Positions 34,456 to 41,928 of a DNA stretch of 64,000 nucleotides are shown here, one piece after another; the first letter of the stretch is position 1; each line of letters opens with the position of its first letter. The position numbers and the translations under genes are program-made. This stretch comes from Pantoea sp. Ap-967. GTDB lineage: Bacteria; Pseudomonadota; Gammaproteobacteria; Pseudomonadales; Pseudomonadaceae. The notes beneath the pieces are model-generated. The model had not been told where the DNA came from and made no database searches. It was given only the letters and a program-made list of their open reading frames with translations. The stretch lies in assembly GCF_011752565.1 (NCBI RefSeq), contig NZ_VWXK01000001.1, positions 434,001 through 498,000 on the forward strand, in the 5' to 3' direction.

Positions 34456-35715
34456 TCAGGCCAGAACACCCTTGGGCCACGGCGCAAACTCCGTGTTGCC
34501 CACGTTGAGTATTTCGTTGCAGGTCTTGTGTCCGGACGCATAGCGCAGTACCGCATCAAAAATGCACCGCCCCATGTCCTCGACACTCAGGCGCCCTTCC
34601 AGAACACCGCCACAATCAACATCCAGGTCGTCGTTGAAATGGGCGAAGACCTGGCTGTTACTGGCCAGCTTGATGGTCGGCACCAGCGCCGTGCCAAAAC
34701 CTGATCCCTTGCCAGTGGTGAGGCACAACATATTGGCGCCGGCAGCCATTTGCCCACTCGCGGACACCGCCTCGTCACTTGGCCCGTCCATGAACACCAG
34801 GCCGGGCTTGGTGATGGCCTGACCATAGTCATAAACTGCTTGGATGGCGGAGTGACCACCACGTGCCAATCCCGCACTAGCCTTGTCGCGTACACTGACA
34901 AACCCGTTGGCATCACTCAGAGCGATTCGGTTACTGCGAGTGTCGCGGCCAGCCTGATAGGCCCGCCAGCCTTCGACCCGTCCTCGCAAGGCCTGCGCCA
35001 CCTGGTCGGTTGCGGCATGGGGTGCGAGTTCGTCACTCAACGCCACGAGATCGGGCGTATCGGAAAGAATCACCGAACCACCCTGCTCCACAATGAGATC
35101 CATGGCCGCGCCCAGTGCAGGGTTGGCAGAAACCCCGCATTGCGCGTCAAGGGATGCCGACAGCAAACCCACGCACAGATGACTGGCGGAAACAGGTTGG
35201 CGTTCGAACTGATTGGCGAGCGGCAGCATGCTCTCAATCGCCTCGATACCCTGGCGCACTGCGGCTGCAGTCCCACCTGCCTCCTGCAGCACGACGGTAT
35301 GCACGGTGGCGCCGCGCGCCAGGTTTTCCTGCTCAAGGAAACCATAGATGTTGTTGCGTTCGCAGCCCAATGCCAACACCACAGTGCCCGCATTGTTAGG
35401 GTTGCGAATGCAGCCGCCCAATGTCCTCCTGAGCACGTCCATGAACTCGCCAGTCATTTCCATGCCGCAACCGAGTTCGTGAATCAGCGGTACTACACCA
35501 TCGACGTTCGGCCAGGCAGCCAGACGCGCAGGAGTGAAATGATCGCTGACCATCCGGGCCGCACTTGCTGCGCAATTGCCGACGATGGTCACAGCAAGAA
35601 AGTTGCGAGTACCCACGCTACCGTCGGCGCGCACGTATCCATCGAAGGTGGCCACGGCAGGCAGGATGGAACGGGCTTCCTGCCCTCCTGTTATTGAGTT
35701 TTCAGAGTTGTACAC
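34456..35715 (-). CDS. UxaA/GarD-family dehydratase without the SAF domain
   Basis: 419 residues, about 105 fewer than its downstream neighbour. It starts directly at the region equivalent to residue 110 of GarD (GYVRADGSVGTRNFLAVTIVG) and keeps the rest: GVVPLIHELGCGMEMTGEF, VGLLSASLDAQCGVSANPALG and LTTGKGSGFGTALVPTIKLASN. In some UxaA-type enzymes the SAF domain is a separate small subunit, so this protein may use the SAF domain of its neighbour or a distant subunit, or have a different role. First gene of the leftward operon, divergent from the IclR-type regulator. Function as a second aldarate or altronate dehydratase is inferred. Confidence 0.82.
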   Translation of the reverse strand: MYNSENSITGGQEARSILPAVATFDGYVRADGSVGTRNFLAVTIVGNCAASAARMVSDHFTPARLAAWPNVDGVVPLIHELGCGMEMTGEFMDVLRRTLGGCIRNPNNAGTVVLALGCERNNIYGFLEQENLARGATVHTVVLQEAGGTAAAVRQGIEAIESMLPLANQFERQPVSASHLCVGLLSASLDAQCGVSANPALGAAMDLIVEQGGSVILSDTPDLVALSDELAPHAATDQVAQALRGRVEGWRAYQAGRDTRSNRIALSDANGFVSVRDKASAGLARGGHSAIQAVYDYGQAITKPGLVFMDGPSDEAVSASGQMAAGANMLCLTTGKGSGFGTALVPTIKLASNSQVFAHFNDDLDVDCGGVLEGRLSVEDMGRCIFDAVLRYASGHKTCNEILNVGNTEFAPWPKGVLA

Positions 35716-35953
35716 GGCGTTCTCCGTAGCGTTTCGACCTGCTCGCCGCCAGGCTGGGGTGACGAACGATCGCTTAGTTGTTGTTCTCTACGACTGGCCA
35801 GGCGACCAGGCGGCGGATGGGTCCGCGTAGACATCCGCGCTGGCTCGGCTTAACCTTGGGCAAGGTCAGTTGCCCCTCCCTTTCGACTATCACTCAACCC
35901 ACCCGAGGCCGGAAGCGCCCCGCGAACACTGCGCAAGCCAGCCATCGGGTTTG

Positions 35954-35970
35954 TTCCACATAATGGGAGC
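35954..35970. promoter_or_regulatory. Candidate IclR operator, copy 1
   Basis: GTTCCA-CATAA-TGGGAG, an imperfect inverted repeat directly before the IclR-type start codon and within the divergent promoter region. A matching element with the same spacing lies at 37554-37570. Confidence 0.5.
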
Positions 35971-35975
35971 AGGCT

Positions 35976-37547
35976 GTGACAAGAACTGCCGGAGACGGAA
36001 CCGGATCGCTGGAAAAGGCGATCGACATACTCGACCTGATCAGCGATGCGCCTCAGGGGCTGAGTCAGAATGAGCTCGCAGAGCGCCTGGGCCTGCCGCG
36101 GACCACGCTGTATCGCATCCTCGCCACCCTCATCGCCCGCGGGCTGGTCCGCCGCGACCCGGGCCGGCGCCTCTACTGCCTGGGCTTTCGCTGTCTGGAA
36201 ATGGCCCGCCAGGTCTATGCGCTGCCCGACCTGGTGTCTGCGGCCGCTGCAGAGTTACGCAACTTGCGCGACCTGACTGGCGAGACCTCCTACGTGGGCG
36301 TGCTCGAAGGGCTGGATGTCATCTCCCTGGAGCGATTCGACAGCCCGCACTCCATGCGCTCGAATGCATCGATGGGCCATCGCAAACCTATCTACGCAAC
36401 CAGCCAAGGCAAGGCGATCCTGTCCGCACTGCCGGAGCATGAACGCGATGCGATGATTCGCGAGGTTTCGCTCAAGGCCCTGACACCCCTGACCATTACC
36501 GATCGCCGCCGCCTGCAGTCGGAGCTGCGCATCATTCAGCGGCGCGGCTATGCCATCGACGATGAAGAGAACGTATTGGGAACCCGCTGCGTCGGTGCGC
36601 CCGTGGTCGATATGGATGGCGTCGTGCGTGGCGCCATCAGCGTGGCCGGTCCAGCCTACCGCCTGCCGCTGGCGCGTATCGAGTTGCTTGGCCCTGAATT
36701 GGCGGAAGCTGCACGCCATATCGGCAGCCAGTTGCATTCATCGAAGGCAAGTGCCTCGGAATCTGCCGTCACAGCGCTGGAGCAGGTGCCCAAGTCCATT
36801 CACGCCAGTCAGCCCCTGTGGGATTCGCGAACGCAAACGCTTTGCTGGCTGGATACGCTTGCCCCAGCCTACCGTACCTGGCAACCGCAAGCGGGCCCAA
36901 CACGCGTAATGATGGCTGAACCGATCATTGCCATGTTCACTTGGGAACACACCCCGGTGCTGGTACTGGAAAATACCGCGTTTGCCTTGGAGGGTGCCGA
37001 GCCCCGGCCGCTGCCAATGTGGTTGCACAAGCACGTTCGCGCAATCTGCAACCGCTCCGCCAGTACGTTGTGGATGTCGGTGGGTACTGGTCAGCAGAGT
37101 CGCATCGGAATAGTCGAACGCGACGGCACCTTCGAAAGCATCTGGCAACTGGCCGAGCCGGTCGATCATCTGCTGTGGCACGAAGAGAGCGGGACACTTT
37201 ACGCCAACGCACCGCAATCAGGCTCACTCCTGATGCTAAAGCCAGGTAACCAGGCTATCCGCAAGTTCGCCACGGTGCCGCGCAGTTCGGGGATACTCAG
37301 CGGCCTGGCCGTCGATGCCAAAGGCGGGCTGTGGACGGCGCTGCGCGAAGGCTGGAGCGTGGTGCACTTTTCTCAGGACGGCGTGCTTGACAACACCATT
37401 CCGCTGCCGCTGCCTTGCCCGACCGGCGTCGCCATCGCGGGTGACGCCGGCGAGACGCTGTATGTCACCTCTTCTCGGCATGACATCGCGTTGGACATCC
37501 TGAAGAAAGCACCCCTGTCGGGGTCAATCTTGCAGATCGACCTCTAG
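35976..37547 (+). CDS. IclR-family regulator fused to an SMP-30/gluconolactonase-like propeller
   Basis: 523 residues. Residues 1-75 form the IclR winged helix (GSLEKAIDILDLISDAPQG, LGLPRTTLYRILATLIARG); 80-255 form the IclR effector domain (GETSYVGVLEGLDVISLER, GTRCVGAPVVDMDGVVRGAIS). Residues 270-523 resemble SMP-30/LRE lactonases: SQPLWDSRTQTLCWLDTLAP, LSGLAVDAKGGLWTAL and TLYVTSSRHD. The metal ligands expected for an active lactonase appear lost: the Glu of GEGPLWD is replaced, the RxND motif is absent, and the Asp of PDGLAVDA is Ser. I therefore see it as a ligand-sensing pseudo-lactonase joined to a repressor. It is divergent from the dehydratase operon and precedes the SnoaL-aldehyde dehydrogenase-uronate dehydrogenase genes. 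GTG start. Confidence 0.87.
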   Translation: MTRTAGDGTGSLEKAIDILDLISDAPQGLSQNELAERLGLPRTTLYRILATLIARGLVRRDPGRRLYCLGFRCLEMARQVYALPDLVSAAAAELRNLRDLTGETSYVGVLEGLDVISLERFDSPHSMRSNASMGHRKPIYATSQGKAILSALPEHERDAMIREVSLKALTPLTITDRRRLQSELRIIQRRGYAIDDEENVLGTRCVGAPVVDMDGVVRGAISVAGPAYRLPLARIELLGPELAEAARHIGSQLHSSKASASESAVTALEQVPKSIHASQPLWDSRTQTLCWLDTLAPAYRTWQPQAGPTRVMMAEPIIAMFTWEHTPVLVLENTAFALEGAEPRPLPMWLHKHVRAICNRSASTLWMSVGTGQQSRIGIVERDGTFESIWQLAEPVDHLLWHEESGTLYANAPQSGSLLMLKPGNQAIRKFATVPRSSGILSGLAVDAKGGLWTALREGWSVVHFSQDGVLDNTIPLPLPCPTGVAIAGDAGETLYVTSSRHDIALDILKKAPLSGSILQIDL

Positions 37548-37553
37548 CCATTC

Positions 37554-37570
37554 GTTCCATTATCTGGGAC
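37554..37570. promoter_or_regulatory. Candidate IclR operator, copy 2
   Basis: GTTCCA-TTATC-TGGGAC, starting six bases after the IclR stop and upstream of the SnoaL-aldehyde dehydrogenase operon. It shares GTTCCA-N5-TGGGA with the element before the IclR gene. Confidence 0.5.
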
Positions 37571-37693
37571 GACCTCGCCTAAAGGGCGCCGGAGTGACCG
37601 TTGCGCCCTTGCCTGCCCCTGTCCGCTCCCTAGTATCGGAGAGACTACCGGAGCGTGCTCCGTTCGAGTCACCCAACGAAGGAACCGCGTGAT

Positions 37694-38158
37694 ATGCCTG
37701 GCATCGATCAATCCAAGTACAGTGCCCTCATCCGGCGCTATTTCGCCGCATGCAATGCTGCCGATCGTGATGAACTGCTTGCATGCTTCACCCCCGACGC
37801 CGTCCATTATTTCCCGGCCGGGCTGCCTGAAATTCCGTGGCGCAGTGCGGCAACCATCGCCGACAAATGGATCTGGTGCGTCGAGAATCTAGGCTCGCAG
37901 TGGACCATCGAAAAGATTCTGGTCAGCCACGACAGCCATGAAGCGGTCATCGAGTGGACCCACTGGAAAAGCAAACTGGGCACTGCCCTGCGCGGTGATG
38001 AGTGGTACGTCTTCGATGAACAAACGGGCCTGATCAAAGAGATCCGCGCGTACTACGCCTCACCGGCACAGAAGGACGTGCCGATCAATGAACTGCTCGA
38101 CTTCGACTACAGCGGTCGCGGCTACCACCTGGAGCCAGTTGCCAAGGAGGCCAAATGA
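37694..38158 (+). CDS. SnoaL-like (NTF2-fold) small protein
   Basis: 154 residues, start at 37694 (MPGIDQSKYSALIRRYF) with AAGGAACC upstream. The sequence RRYFAACNAADRDELLACFTPDAVHYFPAG is characteristic of SnoaL/ketosteroid-isomerase-like NTF2 folds, which bind small hydrophobic or polar ligands in a cone and act as cyclases, isomerases, dehydratases or decarboxylases. Its stop overlaps the start of the aldehyde dehydrogenase (ATGA), so they are made together. A role in isomerising or hydrolysing a sugar lactone or keto acid is possible but unproven. Confidence 0.8.
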   Translation: MPGIDQSKYSALIRRYFAACNAADRDELLACFTPDAVHYFPAGLPEIPWRSAATIADKWIWCVENLGSQWTIEKILVSHDSHEAVIEWTHWKSKLGTALRGDEWYVFDEQTGLIKEIRAYYASPAQKDVPINELLDFDYSGRGYHLEPVAKEAK

Positions 38159-39546
38159 ACGAGCATGGCCTGATCGACAGCGCCGTAGGTAAAGCCCGTG
38201 CGGCTGCGCCAATGTGGGCGCAGGCAAGCATTTCCACCCGGACCCACCTGCTGCGCAGCCTGGCGGATGCCCTGGAGGCGGGCAAGGACGTGCTGGTGCA
38301 GTTGGCGGATGATGAAACTCATTTGGGCGCTCCACGCCTGAATGGAGAAGTGGCCCGTACCGCGTTTCAATTGCGTGGCTTCGCCGAGCAGTTGGAGTTG
38401 GGCAAGTCCCAGATCCGCATTGTCGATGAAGCCGTGGTCGGTGTTCCACCCGTCGGGCGCCCGCAACTGACTCGAGTACTGCGCCCCCTGGGACCGGTGG
38501 CCATGTTCTCGGCCAGCAACTTTCCTTTCGCCTTCTCTGTGCTAGGCGGCGACACCGCTTCTGCCTTGGCGGCCGGTTGCCCTGTGGTCATCAAGGCGCA
38601 CTCCGGGCATCCCAAGTTGTCGCAGGCAGTCTACGACCTTGCCCTGAATGTGATCGAAAACCAAGGCCTGCCTGACGGGCTACTGACCCTGGTCGACAAT
38701 GCCAGCCGTGGCGCTGGCGCCTACCTGGTGCAGCATCCGGACATTGCAGCAGTCGCTTTCACCGGTTCGTACCAAGGCGGCACTGCACTGTGGAAGCTGG
38801 CCAACGAACGGCCACGCCCCATTCCTTTCTTCGGCGAGCTGGGGTCGATCAACCCTCTAGTGGCCTTGCCTCACGCTCTGGAACAGAACGGTGAGGCGCT
38901 GGCAAATACCCTGGCCGCTTCTATGACGCTCGGCTGCGGTCAATTCTGCACCAGCCCCGGCGTGATCGTGCTACTTGAAGGACAAGCTAGCGAGCGTTTC
39001 GTCGGGCAACTTGTCGAAGCCCTGGCGCCGATCAAGACGCACGCCATGCTGACAGCCGGCATACTCGCTGGCTTCGAACAAGCCAGTGCCCATGTTGGGG
39101 CAAACGCCACCACATTGCTCGCTCCTGGCGAAGCTGACGCAGGCCCGGCACCGCGCTTGTATGCCTGCGACGCTGCCACGTTCGTGGCCAACCCTGCGCT
39201 GCGCGAAGAGATGTTCGGACCCGGCGCACTGGTAGTGAAAGCGAGCGATCTGGAGCAGGTGCATCAGGTTCTGGACGCCATCGGCGGTACCTTGACCTGT
39301 ACCCTCTGGGGCGTCGATCAGGACACGCCTGCCAACCGTGCGTTGGTGCACGCCGCCGAGGCTGTCAGTGGCCGCGTGCTGTTCGCCGGCGTTCCTACCG
39401 GCGTGGCGGTGTGCGCGGCACAGCAACACGGTGGGCCGTGGCCGAGTTCGACTGCACCGCAGACCACTTCGGTAGGTTACGCGGCGATGGAACGCTTCCT
39501 GCGGCCCGTGGCGCTACAGGATGCCCCAGTCTGGGCGCAGGGCTGA
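38155..39546 (+). CDS. NADP-type aldehyde dehydrogenase, 2,5-dioxovalerate dehydrogenase-like
   Basis: 463 residues, a little shorter than most members of the alpha-ketoglutarate-semialdehyde dehydrogenase group (about 525). Key motifs are present: FSASNFPFAFSVLGGDTASAL, the catalytic Glu in PFFGELGSINP and Cys in GCGQFCTSPG. The missing length is at the N-terminus, which starts at LIDSAVGKARAAAPMW. The enzyme would oxidise 2-oxoglutarate semialdehyde to 2-oxoglutarate, the last step shared by glucarate, galactarate and pentonate routes. It is a paralogue of the protein at 56146-57729 and overlaps the SnoaL gene. Confidence 0.88.
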   Translation: MNEHGLIDSAVGKARAAAPMWAQASISTRTHLLRSLADALEAGKDVLVQLADDETHLGAPRLNGEVARTAFQLRGFAEQLELGKSQIRIVDEAVVGVPPVGRPQLTRVLRPLGPVAMFSASNFPFAFSVLGGDTASALAAGCPVVIKAHSGHPKLSQAVYDLALNVIENQGLPDGLLTLVDNASRGAGAYLVQHPDIAAVAFTGSYQGGTALWKLANERPRPIPFFGELGSINPLVALPHALEQNGEALANTLAASMTLGCGQFCTSPGVIVLLEGQASERFVGQLVEALAPIKTHAMLTAGILAGFEQASAHVGANATTLLAPGEADAGPAPRLYACDAATFVANPALREEMFGPGALVVKASDLEQVHQVLDAIGGTLTCTLWGVDQDTPANRALVHAAEAVSGRVLFAGVPTGVAVCAAQQHGGPWPSSTAPQTTSVGYAAMERFLRPVALQDAPVWAQG

Positions 39547-39558
39547 GGAGAACCGACC

Positions 39559-39852
39559 ATGATGAGACACTTGGTGATGTTCCGCCGCCTGCCAGGCATG
39601 GCGGCGAATCCGGAACTGGAGCAACAGCTGGTAGAGCGTATGCATCGCCTGCCGGAACAGATCGACTTCATAAGGGACTGGACCGTTGCGGCCAATGAGC
39701 TCAAGCGCCCGATCTGCTGGGACTACGTGCTAGATGCTGGCTTCGACGACGCCACTGCCGTGGAGCGCTACCTGCCACACCCGGCACATCAGGCACTGGT
39801 CGCCGAGCTGAAGCAGTACTTCGAATGGGTCGCGGTCGACTACACCCACTAA
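39559..39852 (+). CDS. Dabb-family (stress-responsive A/B barrel) protein
   Basis: 97 residues with the ferredoxin-like Dabb fold: MRHLVMFRRLPGM, EQLVERMHRLPEQIDFIRDW and a final YFEWVAVDYTH. Dabb domains dimerise and are found in small enzymes and in sugar-acid operons, often with unknown function. It lies 12 bases after the aldehyde dehydrogenase and before a strong hairpin, so it ends the SnoaL operon. Confidence 0.82.
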   Translation: MMRHLVMFRRLPGMAANPELEQQLVERMHRLPEQIDFIRDWTVAANELKRPICWDYVLDAGFDDATAVERYLPHPAHQALVAELKQYFEWVAVDYTH

Positions 39853-39873
39853 AGCCCTGTCGAGCCTCAACTC

Positions 39874-39905
39874 AAGCCGCCCCAGGTTTACGCCTGAGGC
39901 GGCTT
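39874..39905 (+). terminator. Hairpin ending the SnoaL-ALDH-Dabb operon
   Basis: AAGCCGCC ... GGCGGCTT with an inner CAGG/CCTG stem, 22 bases after the Dabb stop. The T-tail is weak but the stem is strong. Confidence 0.7.
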
Positions 39906-40097
39906 CGCTTACAGGGGCCAAGCGTTGGCCGTCCTGATTGCTCCCAGGATGTGGAACACGGCGACCGCAAGGGCATGCCGGTCACGTCGCTGACTGCATG
40001 CACAACCTGGACTTCTGCGATAGTGCAATGACGTTTGCTCGTGTGCCTTAGCGTCGCACCAGCCCGACTTCTCATAACAACGCCAAGAACGATGACC

Positions 40098-40889
40098 ATG
40101 AAAACTGTTTTGATTACCGGCGCCGCTGGCGGCATCGCTGCTGCAATACGCCCACTGCTGCGTGACCGCTATCGCTTGCACTTGCTGGATCGTGTTGCCC
40201 TGGATGATTTGCAGCCCGGTGAAACGGGCTTCATCGCCGACCTCTCGGACCAGGCAGCAGTGCTGAAGGCCTGTGAAGGCGTGGATGCAATCATTCACCT
40301 GGCTTGCGCCCATAGCCTGGACATCAGTTTCGAAGCGACATTGGATGCCAACTACCGCGGCACCCTCCACCTGCTGGATGCTTGCCAGCGATTCGGCATC
40401 GAGCGATTCGTCTTCGCCAGCAGCCATCATGTCGTTGGCCATCACGCTGCAGAGGGCTTTCGAAATGACCGTGCCGAAATAGCGCCTGACGGATTTTACG
40501 CACTGAGCAAGGTGTTCGGAGAAGGCGCAGTGTCGCTGTATGCCCATCGCACCGGTTTGCGCGCATTGATCATTCGCATTGGCAGTGCTGGGCCTCACGC
40601 CGTCGACGGGCGACGCGTACGCCTGTGGGTGAGTATTCGTGACTTGTTGCAACTGATCCAGATTGGCCTGGACCATCCCGCGTTGCGTTGTGACACCGTC
40701 TACGGCGTCTCTGATTGCCCAGAGGCGTTTTTCCCCAACCGTCGTGCGCTGGAACTCGGCTATACGCCGCAGGATCGCGCCGATGAACATCGGGCGGACA
40801 ACTTCGTTGCGCTTGCCGATATGCCCGACAGCGAGGGGCCTGGGTATGTTGGAGGCCCCTACATGCCACATCCGCTGAAGCTTGCCTGA
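40098..40889 (+). CDS. udh: Uronate dehydrogenase-type NAD-dependent sugar-acid oxidoreductase
   Basis: 263 residues, close to Pseudomonas Udh (about 270). I prefer ATG at 40098 over 40092 because AAGAA lies at a better distance. The NAD motif is VLITGAAGGIAAAI; the extended-SDR active site is ASSHHVVG and YALSK (Tyr, Lys), and IRIGSAGP and WVSIRDLLQLIQIGL follow, as in Udh. The enzyme oxidises D-glucuronate or D-galacturonate to the aldaro-1,4/1,5-lactone, which opens to glucarate or galactarate. It is the entry point to the neighbouring GarD/GlucD genes and makes a lactone, the type of ligand the fused IclR/SMP-30 protein could sense. Confidence 0.87.
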   Translation: MKTVLITGAAGGIAAAIRPLLRDRYRLHLLDRVALDDLQPGETGFIADLSDQAAVLKACEGVDAIIHLACAHSLDISFEATLDANYRGTLHLLDACQRFGIERFVFASSHHVVGHHAAEGFRNDRAEIAPDGFYALSKVFGEGAVSLYAHRTGLRALIIRIGSAGPHAVDGRRVRLWVSIRDLLQLIQIGLDHPALRCDTVYGVSDCPEAFFPNRRALELGYTPQDRADEHRADNFVALADMPDSEGPGYVGGPYMPHPLKLA

Positions 40890-40901
40890 ACAAGCGCTAC
40901 C

Positions 40902-40926
40902 CGCTGGTTGCCTGGTAACCAGCGGT
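40902..40926. terminator. Bidirectional hairpin between convergent genes
   Basis: CCGCTGGTT-GCCTGGT-AACCAGCGG, a perfect 9-base stem between the stops of the uronate dehydrogenase and the esterase. No long T-run on either side. Confidence 0.6.
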
Positions 40927-40931
40927 AAAGG

Positions 40932-41864
40932 TCAGTTCACCGCCAGAGCGGCTCGCACGTGGTCGGCGACGCGATCATACAGCGCAGCCACCTCGGTGAT
41001 GCCGGCATCGCGCAGGCAGCCGTGAACGAGGCCCTCCCCCACATACAAGGAACTGGCCACACCCTCCGCCAGCAGACGGCAGTGATACTCGATACCATGA
41101 TCGCGCAGCGGGTCATGCTCCACCACGCCGATGAAGGCGCTGGCGAGGCCCCTGAGGGTCAAGGCATTCAGCGGCATGGCGGTGGCAGCGTCGCGATCCT
41201 CCGGGTTGGGTAGGTAGGTCTCGATGGAGGCTTTCAAGGCAGCGCTGGTCAGAAACGGTGCATCGGCGCACTCACGGGCGGATGGCAGCTGCTCAGAAGC
41301 CGTCAACACCGGATACAGCAGCACCTGGGTCAAGGGCTGTACTTGGCCTTGAGTCTGCAGCGCCACACACAAAGCCGCCGCTAACGTACCACCAGCGCTT
41401 TCGCCGCAGACCAGCATTCGTACTGTCGACAGAGACGGGCGCAAAGCGCCACGACGTAACAGGTGCCAGGCCGTCAGGGTATCCTCTAGCGCTGCAGGAT
41501 AGGGCTGCTCCGGGGCCAGCCGGTACGCCACCGCAACCACAGCTATCGGCACGCGCTGCATGACCGGGTAGACGAACCAGTCATGACTGTCGAGATTACC
41601 CATGCTCCAGCCACCGCCATGCAGATAGAGCATGACTGGCCAGCCTCCGTCCGGGGGCTCGCCTGCAGGTAGGTACAGACGCAAGCTCAGGCCATCCAGG
41701 CAGATGTCGTGCAGGGTCAGGTTGCCAGGAGTGGCCGGGGTGAACGCACGGCACAGGGCCTGGAATGCTACACGTCTGGCGTTCAAGGAGTTATCAAGCG
41801 GCGTGAAATGAGCGCTGCGCTCAAGCAGCGCCTGGATCGCAGGCGTCAACACGTATGAAGTCAT
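40932..41864 (-). CDS. Alpha/beta hydrolase, hormone-sensitive-lipase-type esterase
   Basis: 310 residues with HGGGW (oxyanion hole, near residue 82-86), the nucleophile elbow GESAGG, Asp in VEHDPLRDHG and the His in VHGCLRD. This is the HSL/alpha-beta-hydrolase-3 group of carboxylesterases. No signal peptide. Last gene of the leftward run KdgT-Ldh_2-FAH-MFS-esterase, 64 bases after the MFS. It may hydrolyse an ester or lactone of the imported acid; the substrate is unknown. Confidence 0.88.
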   Translation of the reverse strand: MTSYVLTPAIQALLERSAHFTPLDNSLNARRVAFQALCRAFTPATPGNLTLHDICLDGLSLRLYLPAGEPPDGGWPVMLYLHGGGWSMGNLDSHDWFVYPVMQRVPIAVVAVAYRLAPEQPYPAALEDTLTAWHLLRRGALRPSLSTVRMLVCGESAGGTLAAALCVALQTQGQVQPLTQVLLYPVLTASEQLPSARECADAPFLTSAALKASIETYLPNPEDRDAATAMPLNALTLRGLASAFIGVVEHDPLRDHGIEYHCRLLAEGVASSLYVGEGLVHGCLRDAGITEVAALYDRVADHVRAALAVN

Positions 41865-41928
41865 TGTTCCGGACTCGCAGGCAAAAGAAGAACGGGCCGC
41901 ATGGCGACCCGATCAGAATCGTCAGTCG

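Noticed and set aside
33238..34704. A 488-codon plus-strand open frame opposite the GarD-type gene
   Set aside because: Shadow of the minus-strand dehydratase; composition and lack of motifs show it is not a gene.
34750..35697. A 315-codon plus-strand open frame opposite the SAF-less dehydratase
   Set aside because: Shadow frame with no family match; the opposite strand is a real UxaA-type gene.
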